A DNA stretch of 27,095 nt from a virus (IMGVR_UViG_3300009494_000019:1-27095), one strand, 5' to 3'; shown: positions 7,862-14,641, counted from the stretch's first letter. Made by a program: numbers and translations. Notes: a model not told the origin generated them from the letters alone.

Positions 7862-7968
7862 AGACTCCCGCTTTGCCCTGAAGGCTACAACCGTGCCACC
7901 TATGTACAATTGTGTTATAATTGTACATAAGGTGCTGTAATGGATTGTGTCTTCAGGGATGGGAGTCT
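7862..7968. repeat. 107-bp interrupted palindrome around the moron promoter
   Basis: Matching arms are AGACTCCC (7862-7869)/GGGAGTCT (7961-7968), CCCTGAAG (7876-7883)/CTTCAGGG (7951-7958), ACAA/TTGT (7887-7890/7945-7948), ACC/GGT, and the central TATGTACAATT (7901-7911)/AATTGTACATA (7919-7929). Symmetry on this scale suggests an extended operator or the remains of a palindromic mobile element. Confidence 0.65.
7893..7929 (+). promoter_or_regulatory. Candidate promoter with overlapping operator palindrome
   Basis: TATAAT at 7916-7921 is a perfect -10 box. GTGCCA at 7893-7898, 17 bp upstream, is a 4-of-6 match to the -35 consensus. The -10 lies inside the 11-bp perfect inverted repeat TATGTACAATT/AATTGTACATA (7901-7911/7919-7929), so a dimeric repressor bound there would block RNA polymerase. 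It points at the + strand gene at 8023. Confidence 0.55.
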
Positions 7969-8022
7969 CCGTGGCGCGTATCCATTACAGCATCTTGTGT
8001 TTGTCTAAAAAGGAGACTCCAT
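7930..8022 (+). promoter_or_regulatory. Structured 5' leader that can sequester the ribosome binding site
   Basis: Two perfect inverted pairs interleave: TGCTGTAATGGAT (7933-7945) with ATCCATTACAGCA (7980-7992), and GGAGTCTCC (7962-7970) with GGAGACTCC (8012-8020). The second pair includes the Shine-Dalgarno AGGAG (8011-8015). The A-B-A'-B' order allows a pseudoknot or alternative folds. This suggests translational control. No known riboswitch class was recognised. Confidence 0.5.
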
Positions 8023-8298
8023 ATGAAATTCGAACGACTACCCCAACCGGATGTTGTCTTGCAGGCGCACCGCCTGCGACTGGCCCTCCTGGGCCTTAGC
8101 GGATACCCACTTATCTCATCGCTGGATTTATTTCCCCTGGATGAGGTCCGCGCCATGCTCCTCGAAGCCCTAACCGGCATCAATGATTGTAACGATCTGT
8201 TAGCCCTGCTCAGTCTGGCGGATACTTTCGCCCAGGCCCCGCCTGCGCCCCCTCTCATCCGCGAGAGAGCCTTCGCCAGGCAGCATTTGCCGATTTAG
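8023..8298 (+). CDS. Small + strand hypothetical protein (moron)
   Basis: A 91-residue protein encoded against the direction of the surrounding late operon. The ATG at 8023 has AGGAG at 8011-8015. An upstream in-frame ATG at 7921 would fall on the -10 box and is unlikely. The sequence is mostly helical and leucine-rich, with a Pro/Ala-rich tail (QAPPAPPLI), one Cys and no signal peptide or membrane segment. I do not recognise a family. It has its own candidate promoter, operator, leader and terminator, the classic layout of a phage moron expressed independently of lytic genes. Superinfection control or a host-benefit function is possible, but not indicated by sequence. Confidence 0.7.
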   Translation: MKFERLPQPDVVLQAHRLRLALLGLSGYPLISSLDLFPLDEVRAMLLEALTGINDCNDLLALLSLADTFAQAPPAPPLIRERAFARQHLPI

Positions 8299-8309
8299 TA
8301 AGACACAGG

Positions 8310-8345
8310 CGGGGACATAGACCTCACGATTTATGTCCCCGTTTT
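8310..8345 (+). terminator. Intrinsic terminator of the + strand moron
   Basis: CGGGGACATA (8310-8319) pairs perfectly with TATGTCCCCG (8332-8341) across a 12-nt loop, followed by TTTT (8342-8345). It starts 12 bp after the moron stop and overlaps the last codons of the minus-strand gene at 8331-8534. On the minus strand no T-run follows, so it should act on the + strand only. Confidence 0.85.
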
Positions 8346-8534
8346 CGTCTCCATCTCTGGCGGCCACTGCGGCCCCGGCGTATCTTCTTCCACGATCCGC
8401 ACCAATTCCTGTATGGGGATCACGTTGACGTGTATCGCCCCGTGGTGCCGGCTCTCGACGATCAGCACGTCATTCTCGATCCGCGCCCAGGGCAGGACAC
8501 AACTCGCGCATTGTAAAACAATAGATTTAGCCAT
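8331..8534 (-). CDS. Small protein with CxxC motif, downstream of tail chaperones
   Basis: A 67-residue protein whose ATG overlaps the end of the chaperone T frame by 8 nt (ATGGCTAA), so translation is probably coupled. An N-terminal CASC motif (residues 9-12) is followed by a beta-rich stretch (ENDVLIVESRHHG) and a possible helix. Two cysteines and two histidines could form a small metal site, but I recognise no family. It lies between the tail chaperones and the tape measure. A tail-assembly role is plausible by position only. Confidence 0.65.
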   Translation of the reverse strand: MAKSIVLQCASCVLPWARIENDVLIVESRHHGAIHVNVIPIQELVRIVEEDTPGPQWPPEMETKTGT

Positions 8535-8859
8535 GCTTCACCACCACCCTCGCGCCCTGCCGCGCAAACCACGCGGCCGCCTTCTCTGGGTCGTTTTCCA
8601 GCACCTCGATGGGCGCCTTGGCGGGGCGTCGTTGCGCTGCACGGTCCAAGCGCCGCAAGAAGCGCCGGCGGTCGCTCTCCTTCAGATGCGGTAACATCAC
8701 CACTGAGGCGAGTTCTAACGCTTCTTCAGCGCGCAGACGCGGCAGCTGCTTTGTGAAAGCCGTTAACATCCACAGCGGGATCTCAGCGATCCGCTCTGGA
8801 TCCAGATGGTAGAATCGGACCAGGCGCGCGATTAGCTCTCCGCCTGATCCGCCTGCGGG
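8527..8859 (-). CDS. Tail assembly chaperone T extension (-1 frame)
   Basis: This frame is open from the slippery site to the stop at 8527 and would add 110 residues to G, giving a G-T protein of about 226 residues. An internal ATG at 8769 gives an 80-residue ORF, but the frame is open well before it (reading ELIARLVRFYHLDPERIAEIP), which is the mark of a frameshift product. In lambda-like siphophages G and G-T bind the tape measure and bring in tail-tube subunits before being lost from the virion. It is placed exactly as expected, between tube genes and tape measure. Confidence 0.75.
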   Translation of the reverse strand, partial: PAGGSGGELIARLVRFYHLDPERIAEIPLWMLTAFTKQLPRLRAEEALELASVVMLPHLKESDRRRFLRRLDRAAQRRPAKAPIEVLENDPEKAAAWFARQGARVVVKHG

Positions 8860-9206
8860 TTTTTTCGTTCTTCGGTGCGCGCGCGTTGCTGCTCATTCCA
8901 CCAGTCCAAAATCGCTTGCTTTTGGCCCAGCGTCATGGCATCGAGCCGCTCTTGCGGCAGATCGGGAATGACCATCAAGACCAATTGTTCGATGGCTTTC
9001 TCCATGAGCTCCGCCGCGTGCTCATCGTCCGGCTGTTTTTTCAGGCGTCTGAGCAAATTCGGCAGCTGCGTTTGCAATTTGGAAGCGCGTGCCATCTCTC
9101 GCGCGCCGAAATCCACCTTGCAGCGCACCTCATAGATCTTGTCGTCTATGTCTGTAAATGTATCGCGTTCCGGAATCAATGCTGCGAAACTTAGATTTTT
9201 AACCAT
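8832..9206 (-). CDS. Tail assembly chaperone G
   Basis: A 124-residue protein directly downstream of the tail-tube genes, helical and charged, with the pattern of siphophage tail chaperones: a beta-type N-terminus (LSFAALIPERDTFTDID) and a helical remainder (MEKAIEQLVLMVIPDLPQERLDAMT). The ATG at 9206 has GGAGG 5 nt upstream. A slippery heptamer near the 3' end allows -1 frameshifting into the T frame, the universal arrangement for these genes. The sequence alone is too divergent for a named family, so the call rests on position plus the frameshift. Confidence 0.75.
   Translation of the reverse strand: MVKNLSFAALIPERDTFTDIDDKIYEVRCKVDFGAREMARASKLQTQLPNLLRRLKKQPDDEHAAELMEKAIEQLVLMVIPDLPQERLDAMTLGQKQAILDWWNEQQRARTEERKNPQADQAES
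8859..8865 (-). promoter_or_regulatory. -1 programmed frameshift site (A AAA AAC)
   Basis: On the minus strand the chaperone G codons CGA AAA AAC form the canonical X XXY YYZ heptamer A AAA AAC, in the correct phase. It lies 24 nt before the G stop (8832-8834). After the slip the reading frame continues without a stop to 8527. G-C-rich sequence follows, but I did not identify a clear stimulatory stem. Confidence 0.8.
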
Positions 9207-9214
9207 CGTTCCTC

Positions 9215-9799
9215 CTATGCTGCCGCTGCAGACTGTACTACCATCCAGCCCAGTTCGTCGCCCGCGGATTGATCGGCATCCACCAGCGCGTGAAACTCAC
9301 ATTCCACCGCTGGACGATCATCCTTGGCGAACGTGGGCTGTGGTTCCCCATCGAAAACCCCGCGCGGGATGACATACATCCCCGGCCAGATGCCATAAGG
9401 CGAGGTGGCCGCTCCCCGGAAGAGCAACGCGTACTCCGTAGGTACAAATCCGCGCTCCAGCGGCAGGGTTTTGGTATTCGGATCGCTCACCGCGTCCTCC
9501 ACCACGTCTCCCACCGCGTCCAGTATCCGCGCGTAGTGCTCCAGTGTCAGCGAAACTAACGTGAACGCCACGACCACGTCTTCTTCCGGGCGCACTGCTT
9601 TGCGCGGCCCCTGGTGCGCGTTGTCGCGGAAGTACGTCAGCGCCCCGGAGTGCTGCATACTCTGCTCGCCGTCCGTCTCCGCCAGCTCCACCCACGGCGA
9701 CGCGGGCGCCGCGTCAATGTCTGGTACGGTGCTGCCCACCGGCGCGACGTAGACCTGTAACGGTCCCGTCAATTGGTCAAATGGTGCTGAATGTGCCAT
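9215..9799 (-). CDS. Major tail tube protein
   Basis: A 194-residue protein that aligns without large gaps to the first ~190 residues of the next gene upstream (9938-11575), for example DQLTGPLQVY, AVGDVVEDAVSD and TKTLPLERGF. Size, beta-rich composition and position before the tail chaperones fit a siphophage tail-tube subunit that polymerises around the tape measure. It lies 8 bp upstream of chaperone G. The two tube genes arose by duplication, and one copy gained a C-terminal domain. I saw no recognised named family signature. Confidence 0.75.
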   Translation of the reverse strand: MAHSAPFDQLTGPLQVYVAPVGSTVPDIDAAPASPWVELAETDGEQSMQHSGALTYFRDNAHQGPRKAVRPEEDVVVAFTLVSLTLEHYARILDAVGDVVEDAVSDPNTKTLPLERGFVPTEYALLFRGAATSPYGIWPGMYVIPRGVFDGEPQPTFAKDDRPAVECEFHALVDADQSAGDELGWMVVQSAAAA

Positions 9800-9937
9800 G
9801 TCAAACCTCCTATTTCCCGTCTAAGAAAAACTCTGTGTCCTCTGCCATCGGTTATAAGACCTTATGGTCGCTGATACCTCTGTGGTGAATCTTTTATTCC
9901 TTATCCCCCTACTCCCCTACTCCCTTACCCCCCTCTT
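9800..9937. repeat. Repeat-filled gap between the two tail-tube genes
   Basis: This holds a CTCTGTGTCCTCTG...CCTCTGTGGTGAATC element (about 9831-9890) interrupted by about 30 bp (around 9845-9875) that are absent from the copy at 24575-24606, then the C-rich tract (9903-9935). No gene was seen. The stop of the upstream gene (9938-9940) is part of the repeat edge (TTGTTAGAAGAGG on the coding strand). Confidence 0.6.
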
Positions 9938-11575
9938 CTAACAACAATCAATGATTTTAACGGCCGTATAGCCCGCGCTGATAGCGATGTAGCGGTCATT
10001 CCACACGTCGAACCAGCCGGTATCTTCGCTTTTGGTAGCATTGTCCGGGATGAAATCCAGCGTTGTGATTTGTGTCGGATTTGTAGGGTCCGAGATGTCA
10101 ACGAACCGCATCTGGATCGTCAGGTCGTCGCCGCCTTCGCTCAGTTCGTGCAACGTCGCCAAAATCAAATACTTTCCCACGATCTGCATGAACTGCACTT
10201 CATACGAGCCGTCCGCAGAAACCACCAACGTTGATTGCAACACCGGAGTAAAGCGCGTGCTGATGTCATAGATTTTCACATCTCGCCCGTAAAAATCACT
10301 TAATACTAACAGATTCCGCGTTGCGCTGATAGCCCAGCCACTAAGGTGTGCTGAGCCTCGCAACAACACAAAACTCTCGTAGCGCTTGATCGGCGACGCT
10401 GGCGTCGCAATATCATAAATGCAAACATGCCACCAGTCATCAACGATATAAACGTGGTCATCTGTGTAGAGCAGCTCTTCGCAGTCTACATTACCGTCAA
10501 AAAATACCCCGGCTGGATTCGCCGGGTCAGAAATATCAAATATCGCCCACCCAAACCCCGATCCGCCGCAGATGGCATAGTTCCCGTCAGTGCTGATAAT
10601 AATGTGTTGTAAGAAGGGATCGTCACCATAACCGGCTATATAGCGGCATGATCCTACCAGAGCCATCGTGTTTTTGTTGACGACAAATAACCCGTTCCAT
10701 GAGGCGATATACACATAATCACCGCTGACCGCGCACTGCTCAGCGAACCCGATACTGGTATCTGTCATGGTAGCCGTTGCGCTCAATGTTCCCGTAAGTG
10801 CGACCCCATTACCATCCGCGACTAACACCTTGTGCAATCCTCCGGGCGCGACGTAGTCCTTGGCGATGCACACATACGCATACGGCAGATCAATTGCAAC
10901 GCCGCATAGCACCTCATCCGTCAGCACGGGAGCGTAGGTAGCAATCACACTCGGATCTGGTATGCCAGCGAGCAAGCAGGGATTCTCTTCTTCTTCCACT
11001 GTTGGCGGCTGCACCACGAGCCAGCCCAATTCGTCGCCCTCGTCCTGGCTGATGTCCTCCAGCGCGTGGAACTCGCACTCGAGCGCCGGCCGCCCGTCTG
11101 TGGCAAATGTAGGCTGCGGCTCGCCATCGAAAACACCGCGCGGGATGACGTACAGCGCCGGCCACGCGCCATAAGGCGAGGCCGCCGCCCCGCGAAACAA
11201 GAGCGCGTATTTCGACGGCGTGAATCCGCGCTCCAGCGGCAGGGTTTTGGTGTTCGGATCGCTCACGGCGTCCTCCACTACATCCCCCACCGCGTCTAAT
11301 ATCCGCGCGTAATGTTCTAACGTCAGCGAGACTAATGTGAACGTTGCGATGACTTCCTCATCTGGCCTGACGGATTTGCGCGGTCCCTGGTGCGCATTAT
11401 CATAGAAATAAGCCAGCGCTCCAGCGTGCTGGAGGCTCTGCTCGCCGTCCGTCTCCGCCAACTCCACCCAGGGAGACGTGGGCGCCGCGTCGATATCCGG
11501 TACGGTGCTGTCCACCGGCGCGATGTACACCTGGAGCGGGCCGGTCAATTGGTCAAACGGTTGGCTATGTGCCAT
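9938..11575 (-). CDS. Tail tube protein fused to a beta-propeller
   Basis: 545 residues. Residues 1-195 are a close paralogue of the tail-tube protein at 9215-9799. A short acidic hinge (EEEENP) leads to residues ~200-545, which carry LVIVD-type propeller blades: FDISDPANP, YDIATPASP, YDISTRFTP, VDISDPTNP. The propeller would project from the tube as a decoration. The C-terminal ACCESSORY domains of some siphophage tube proteins (usually Ig-like) are the closest known parallel. The ATG adjoins the stop of the preceding gene (TAAATG). Whether it mixes with the shorter subunit in one tail, or forms only part of it, cannot be told from sequence. Confidence 0.8.
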   Translation of the reverse strand: MAHSQPFDQLTGPLQVYIAPVDSTVPDIDAAPTSPWVELAETDGEQSLQHAGALAYFYDNAHQGPRKSVRPDEEVIATFTLVSLTLEHYARILDAVGDVVEDAVSDPNTKTLPLERGFTPSKYALLFRGAAASPYGAWPALYVIPRGVFDGEPQPTFATDGRPALECEFHALEDISQDEGDELGWLVVQPPTVEEEENPCLLAGIPDPSVIATYAPVLTDEVLCGVAIDLPYAYVCIAKDYVAPGGLHKVLVADGNGVALTGTLSATATMTDTSIGFAEQCAVSGDYVYIASWNGLFVVNKNTMALVGSCRYIAGYGDDPFLQHIIISTDGNYAICGGSGFGWAIFDISDPANPAGVFFDGNVDCEELLYTDDHVYIVDDWWHVCIYDIATPASPIKRYESFVLLRGSAHLSGWAISATRNLLVLSDFYGRDVKIYDISTRFTPVLQSTLVVSADGSYEVQFMQIVGKYLILATLHELSEGGDDLTIQMRFVDISDPTNPTQITTLDFIPDNATKSEDTGWFDVWNDRYIAISAGYTAVKIIDCC

Positions 11576-12007
11576 TTACCAGTGTCCCTCTGCGACGTTG
11601 TTCTCGGCTACCGCCGCCTCCGCGTACACGATCACCACGTCCAAATTCGTGTCGGGGTCGCGTATCAACGACGCCCCCGATACCAAATTCAACCAATAGA
11701 CCAGCGCGTGCCCCGTGCTGGTATCTACCACCTCGCGCAGCGTTCGCCGGCTGAGGTCCACCAACGCCAGATACACCTTCAACGCCTCGGCCTGCGATTC
11801 GCCATAGCACCAAAATTCCAAGCGCGGGCGCTGCCATTGCACATACAACTCCGCGCTGCCGCCGTCCAGCCCCACACGCAGAGCCTTGCTTGGCAACGTC
11901 CAGCCGTCGCCGAATTTGTGCTGCGCCGCCACGCGCTCCTCGATGAGCGCGTTCATGTCAGCGTCTCGCGCCAGCAATTGGATTACGGCCTCAAGCGGAT
12001 TGATCAT
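11576..12007 (-). CDS. Tail terminator/completion-like protein
   Basis: A 143-residue protein between the gp10-like gene and the first tail-tube gene, the normal position of the tail terminator (gp17/gpU-like) that caps the tube. An N-terminal helix (MINPLEAVIQLLARDADMNALIEERV) is followed by strands and a central helix (SQAEALKVYLALVDLSRRTL), the alpha/beta pattern of this group. The gene ends directly at the next start. The call is by synteny and fold pattern. Confidence 0.6.
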   Translation of the reverse strand: MINPLEAVIQLLARDADMNALIEERVAAQHKFGDGWTLPSKALRVGLDGGSAELYVQWQRPRLEFWCYGESQAEALKVYLALVDLSRRTLREVVDTSTGHALVYWLNLVSGASLIRDPDTNLDVVIVYAEAAVAENNVAEGHW

Positions 12008-12031
12008 GCTATCTTTCCATTTGCGGTTCGA

Positions 12032-12451
12032 TCATGCACTTTTCCGCGCCGCGTGTTTGCGCACGATGTCCAACGCCTGCGGTCTCACGCGCCCCAATGC
12101 CTTCATTATGTAGCGATACAGCAAATGAATGATCAGCGCGTATTCCATGCCGGTACCCACCGCAATCAATAACCGGTTGCCCCGTCTTTCCGGTACCACC
12201 GCACCGGGGTTGCTGCGCTCCGGCGTGCGTTTACCGGCCAAGACATTATCTTTGCTAAAAGTGTAATCCGGGCTGGCCGCGTGGATGCTGCGCTGCAGCG
12301 TCCCGGTCAATTTCCCGTGCCCTGGGTACAACTCCTTCCTCGCCTCGCCCTCGATGCGCAAGCCGATCTCTATCAGCGCGTCGCTGAGCACGCAGATGGC
12401 CTCGTTCTCCGCCTGCGGCCCGCGCCAATTCAACCGCGCATGACCGCTCAC
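12032..12451 (-). CDS. HK97 gp10-like tail completion protein
   Basis: 139 residues with the features of the HK97 gp10 family: a long N-terminal helix leading to a LTGTLQRSI motif (residues ~48-56), then a mid section (RRGNRLLIAVGTGMEYALII) and a basic helical C-terminus. These proteins act at the head-tail junction in tail completion. It starts with GTG overlapping the upstream stop (GTGA), so it is coupled to the head-closure gene. Confidence 0.75.
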   Translation of the reverse strand: MSGHARLNWRGPQAENEAICVLSDALIEIGLRIEGEARKELYPGHGKLTGTLQRSIHAASPDYTFSKDNVLAGKRTPERSNPGAVVPERRGNRLLIAVGTGMEYALIIHLLYRYIMKALGRVRPQALDIVRKHAARKSA

Positions 12452-12810
12452 GCAATCCGCTCCAGCGATAGCGAAATATGGCGCACCGTCCGCCCCCTGC
12501 GCGGCAAAATCGCCCGCACCGCGAACGTCTCCGCATCCTGCGCCTCACTGCCGTCCTCATAGACCAGATCGGTGATGCGGTCGCCAGCCACCACGTCCGC
12601 GCCCGGCGCCAATAGCAATTTGTACACCGTCACCGTGACGAGTTGCGCTCGGTCGTTGGAAAAGATGCGCTGGGTTTTGATGACCAGGCGGCAGGGCAGA
12701 TCGGTGAGCAGCTGGGCGCTGTAATCTTTGATGTCCTGGCGCAACTCATCGGGTGAGATCGTGGCCCGCTGCCTGGTGCAGCGATGGATCAGGTGCGCGC
12801 CGATGCTCAC
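12448..12810 (-). CDS. Head closure / stopper-like protein
   Basis: A 120-residue beta-rich protein with N-terminal GAHLIHRCTRQRA and a later LAPGADVVAGDRITD segment, a pattern typical of siphophage head-closure (gp16/FII-like) proteins where a DGD-type turn starts a small beta barrel. It lies between the connector and gp10-like genes, as expected. The start is GTG, overlapping the stop of the preceding gene (GTGA), with a second such overlap at its own end. Confidence 0.65.
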   Translation of the reverse strand: MSIGAHLIHRCTRQRATISPDELRQDIKDYSAQLLTDLPCRLVIKTQRIFSNDRAQLVTVTVYKLLLAPGADVVAGDRITDLVYEDGSEAQDAETFAVRAILPRRGRTVRHISLSLERIA

Positions 12811-13139
12811 AGTTTGAAGGCCCCCACGTACACGTCAGCGCCACTGTCGGAGTACGTAATCTGCACCCGCCCGTTGGCGTCGTTGTAGATACCCGTGGGG
12901 AGTGGCCCGATCAACCGTGTTTCCCCCGCGCCCACAACGATTTCCTTGCTGGGCGGATCTTGGCCGTCCACATCCTTCTGGATGTCCACGCTCACCGTGC
13001 GGTCAGCGCTCACGTGCTCATTGTATGCCGCCAGGAATGTCCGGCCATCATTACCGAATTGATCGCCAGCAGCGGCAGCCGCCACCACCGCGTAGAGCGT
13101 CCCGTCGCGCGTGATTTCATTGAGCGTTAGCGTCGCCAT
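12807..13139 (-). CDS. Small beta-sandwich virion protein, paralogue 1
   Basis: 110 residues, related to the next gene (13188-13523). Shared features are an extended N-terminal segment, NDGRTFLAAYN / NNGQVGLYVKN, a GPLPTGIYND / GPFPPNIYND motif, and a final V-rich strand. Short beta-sandwich proteins of this type with a GP-P-YND motif are frequent near phage connectors and are probably structural or decorative. I give no specific function. Its stop overlaps the GTG of the head-closure gene. Confidence 0.6.
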   Translation of the reverse strand: MATLTLNEITRDGTLYAVVAAAAAGDQFGNDGRTFLAAYNEHVSADRTVSVDIQKDVDGQDPPSKEIVVGAGETRLIGPLPTGIYNDANGRVQITYSDSGADVYVGAFKL

Positions 13140-13140
13140 A

Positions 13141-13187
13141 TTCCGCTCCTATTTTTATTCGCGTTCATTCGCGTTCATTCGCGGTCT
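13141..13187. repeat. Short tandem repeat between the paralogues
   Basis: TTCGCGTTCA is repeated in tandem (about 13157-13182). This family of units (TTCGCGTTCATTCGCGG) resembles common intergenic repeat motifs. It lies in the 48-bp gap between the two beta-sandwich genes. Confidence 0.5.
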
Positions 13188-13523
13188 CTACCACCGCACC
13201 ACCGTCACGTCCACGGTCTGGTCGAAAGCCACGTGTACCTTGCCGTCTTCGTCGTTATAGATATTCGGCGGGAACGGCCCCAAGAGCGCCTCTTTCGCCG
13301 TCGCTAACGTACTGGTCTTATCTGCGACTGCCAGCCCATCCACCGTGTTCGGCGTTTCGGTAGTCACTGTCACGGTGCTGCCCGTGGCATTTTTCACGTA
13401 CAGCCCTACTTGCCCATTGTTGGGGAAGTAATAGTCATTATCAATCGCGACCGTGGTCTTGACCGCCGTCAGATCGCGCCCAGAGCGCGAAATACCATAA
13501 ACAGATAGATTTACATCCGACAT
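13188..13523 (-). CDS. Small beta-sandwich virion protein, paralogue 2
   Basis: 111 residues, related to 12807-13139 as described there, with the NNGQVGLYVKN and GPFPPNIYND stretches. A tandem duplication is likely. It lies 18 bp from the connector gene and has an ATG at 13523 with GGAGG 6 nt upstream. Probably structural. Function unknown. Confidence 0.6.
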   Translation of the reverse strand: MSDVNLSVYGISRSGRDLTAVKTTVAIDNDYYFPNNGQVGLYVKNATGSTVTVTTETPNTVDGLAVADKTSTLATAKEALLGPFPPNIYNDEDGKVHVAFDQTVDVTVVRW

Positions 13524-13541
13524 GTTGCCTCCTGTTTGATT

Positions 13542-14051
13542 CTAGACGCCTCTAAACGTCAACTGCCGGTATAAGCGCGCTCTTTCACGCTCCCAATCCG
13601 GCGACTGATAGCTGTACTCCCCGGCCACGTTCTCCGAACGCATTGCTGTACGCTCGATGGCGAACCGTACCAGTTCGATGAGCACCTGTTTCCGGTGCTC
13701 ATTGTCGTCATAGGGCACATAGATCACTGAGATCTCGTCGCCCCAGGCCGTGCCCGCCGGCAGCCGCTCCAGTCGCCCCTCATTGAGCCGGACGCGAAAA
13801 TCGTCATCGGTCTGGCTGAGCACCACGCTATCTTCCGTCACGCGGTAGACGCTTGTCAAGCGCCGCGAGAGATACAGATTCAGCACGCCGCCGTACAGCG
13901 TTTCAGTGATTCGCGTATCGGTATCTACGTAGTGCGCGCCGCAGCGCATTATCAACAGCGATTCCTCGCGGTCAATCACCGCCTGCAGCTGCGTATCCGT
14001 CAGTGCGTTGGATACCAACGCGCGCACCTCAGCGATGATCGCCAGGCTCAT
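13542..14051 (-). CDS. Head-tail connector (gp6-like) protein
   Basis: A 169-residue mostly helical protein with an N-terminal segment typical of gp6-like adaptors (helices around LSNALTD and DREESLLIMRCGA), then a beta hairpin and a C-terminal helical tail (DWERERARLYRQL). It lies after the capsid genes and before head closure, the adaptor position in HK97-like phages. Adaptor rings bind below the portal. ATG at 14051, with GGAGG 5 nt upstream. Confidence 0.7.
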   Translation of the reverse strand: MSLAIIAEVRALVSNALTDTQLQAVIDREESLLIMRCGAHYVDTDTRITETLYGGVLNLYLSRRLTSVYRVTEDSVVLSQTDDDFRVRLNEGRLERLPAGTAWGDEISVIYVPYDDNEHRKQVLIELVRFAIERTAMRSENVAGEYSYQSPDWERERARLYRQLTFRGV

Positions 14052-14127
14052 CTATCACCTCCATATCGCGCTCTTGTCCACACTCCCACACCCCCCATAC
14101 TCCCACACTTCTTACTCCCTACTTCTC
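14052..14127. repeat. C-rich repeat tract upstream of the connector gene
   Basis: Plus-strand C-rich units (CTCCCACAC, CCCATACTCCC, CTTACTCCCTAC) at about 14080-14127, leading into the CTAA-N7-TTAG element. The coding strand is G-rich. No gene was seen. Confidence 0.6.
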
Positions 14128-14142
14128 CTAACAATAGATTAG
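14128..14142 (-). repeat. Boundary element copy 3 (CTAA-N7-TTAG)
   Basis: CTAA (14128-14131), 7 nt, TTAG (14139-14142), with TTCTCCTAAC and TTAGCGG flanks. It lies between the post-capsid protein and the connector. Confidence 0.6.
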
Positions 14143-14185
14143 CGGTAGGGAGCAAGGACAAGCCTCGCCCCCTACCACACGCTAA
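14139..14185. other. Hairpin competing with the boundary element
   Basis: TTAGCG-GTAGGG (14139-14150) pairs with CCCTAC (14170-14175) and CGCTAA (14180-14185) with a 4-nt bulge. It shares TTAG with the small CTAA/TTAG hairpin, so the two folds exclude each other. It starts four nucleotides after the stop of the upstream gene. No T-run follows, so termination would need a factor. Confidence 0.5.
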
Positions 14186-14188
14186 AAT

Positions 14189-14629
14189 CTACGCCGTGCC
14201 CTCATCGGGCGATTGGTGGAACTCGCCGGTGTGAACGCTGGTTGGTACCGTCCGCGCAACGTAGCGGATTGCGATGATCGCCACCGGCGTCGCCGCGCTG
14301 AGATCCGGCACGTCCAGCACCGGGCGCACATAGCGTTCCTGCGGCTGATAGATGTCCAACACGCGCAGCACCTCGCTCGCCAACGCGCTGGAGAACGCGA
14401 CCGCCGTTCCCTCCAAATCCTGCGGATCAACGGAGTAGTCGCTCGCGGTATCCTGCTGCGCCTTCAGCAAGAAGCCGGCCAGAGCCTGCCCAGCGCCCAC
14501 CACGGTCACAAACGCCACGCCCTCGTAACCCAGCATATCCACGCCCGCGCTGGGGGTGATCGTTTCGTCGTCCGCGTCACGCACATCAATGACCGTGATC
14601 GCGGTATCATGGTAAATGCTCTTAAACAT
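14189..14629 (-). CDS. Conserved post-capsid virion protein, function unknown
   Basis: A 146-residue protein 12 bp downstream of the capsid gene, the usual place of a conserved family seen after HK97-type capsid genes (helical and beta mix, with QERYVRPVLDV in the second half and an IAIRYVAR stretch near the C-terminus). I recognise the pattern but not a named function. Decoration or cement activity is plausible. GGGAGG is 7 nt before the ATG at 14629. Confidence 0.6.
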   Translation of the reverse strand: MFKSIYHDTAITVIDVRDADDETITPSAGVDMLGYEGVAFVTVVGAGQALAGFLLKAQQDTASDYSVDPQDLEGTAVAFSSALASEVLRVLDIYQPQERYVRPVLDVPDLSAATPVAIIAIRYVARTVPTSVHTGEFHQSPDEGTA

Positions 14630-14641
14630 CTCAAACCTCCC

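Larger units (their letters stand above)
7664..8022. other. Gene-free regulatory stretch between tape measure and moron
   Basis: About 360 bp without a gene. It holds a boundary element (7743-7757), a 13-bp perfect inverted repeat (7792-7825), a 107-bp interrupted palindrome (7862-7968) with a -10 box at its centre, and a structured mRNA leader (7930-8022) ending in the ribosome binding site of the + strand gene at 8023. Confidence 0.7.

Noticed and set aside
7921-8022. Upstream in-frame ATG (7921) for the + strand moron
   Set aside because: It falls on the -10 box and the operator palindrome, and has no ribosome binding site. The ATG at 8023 does.
11390-12172. A 260-codon + strand frame
   Set aside because: It is antisense to three well-supported minus-strand genes and shows no recognisable domain.
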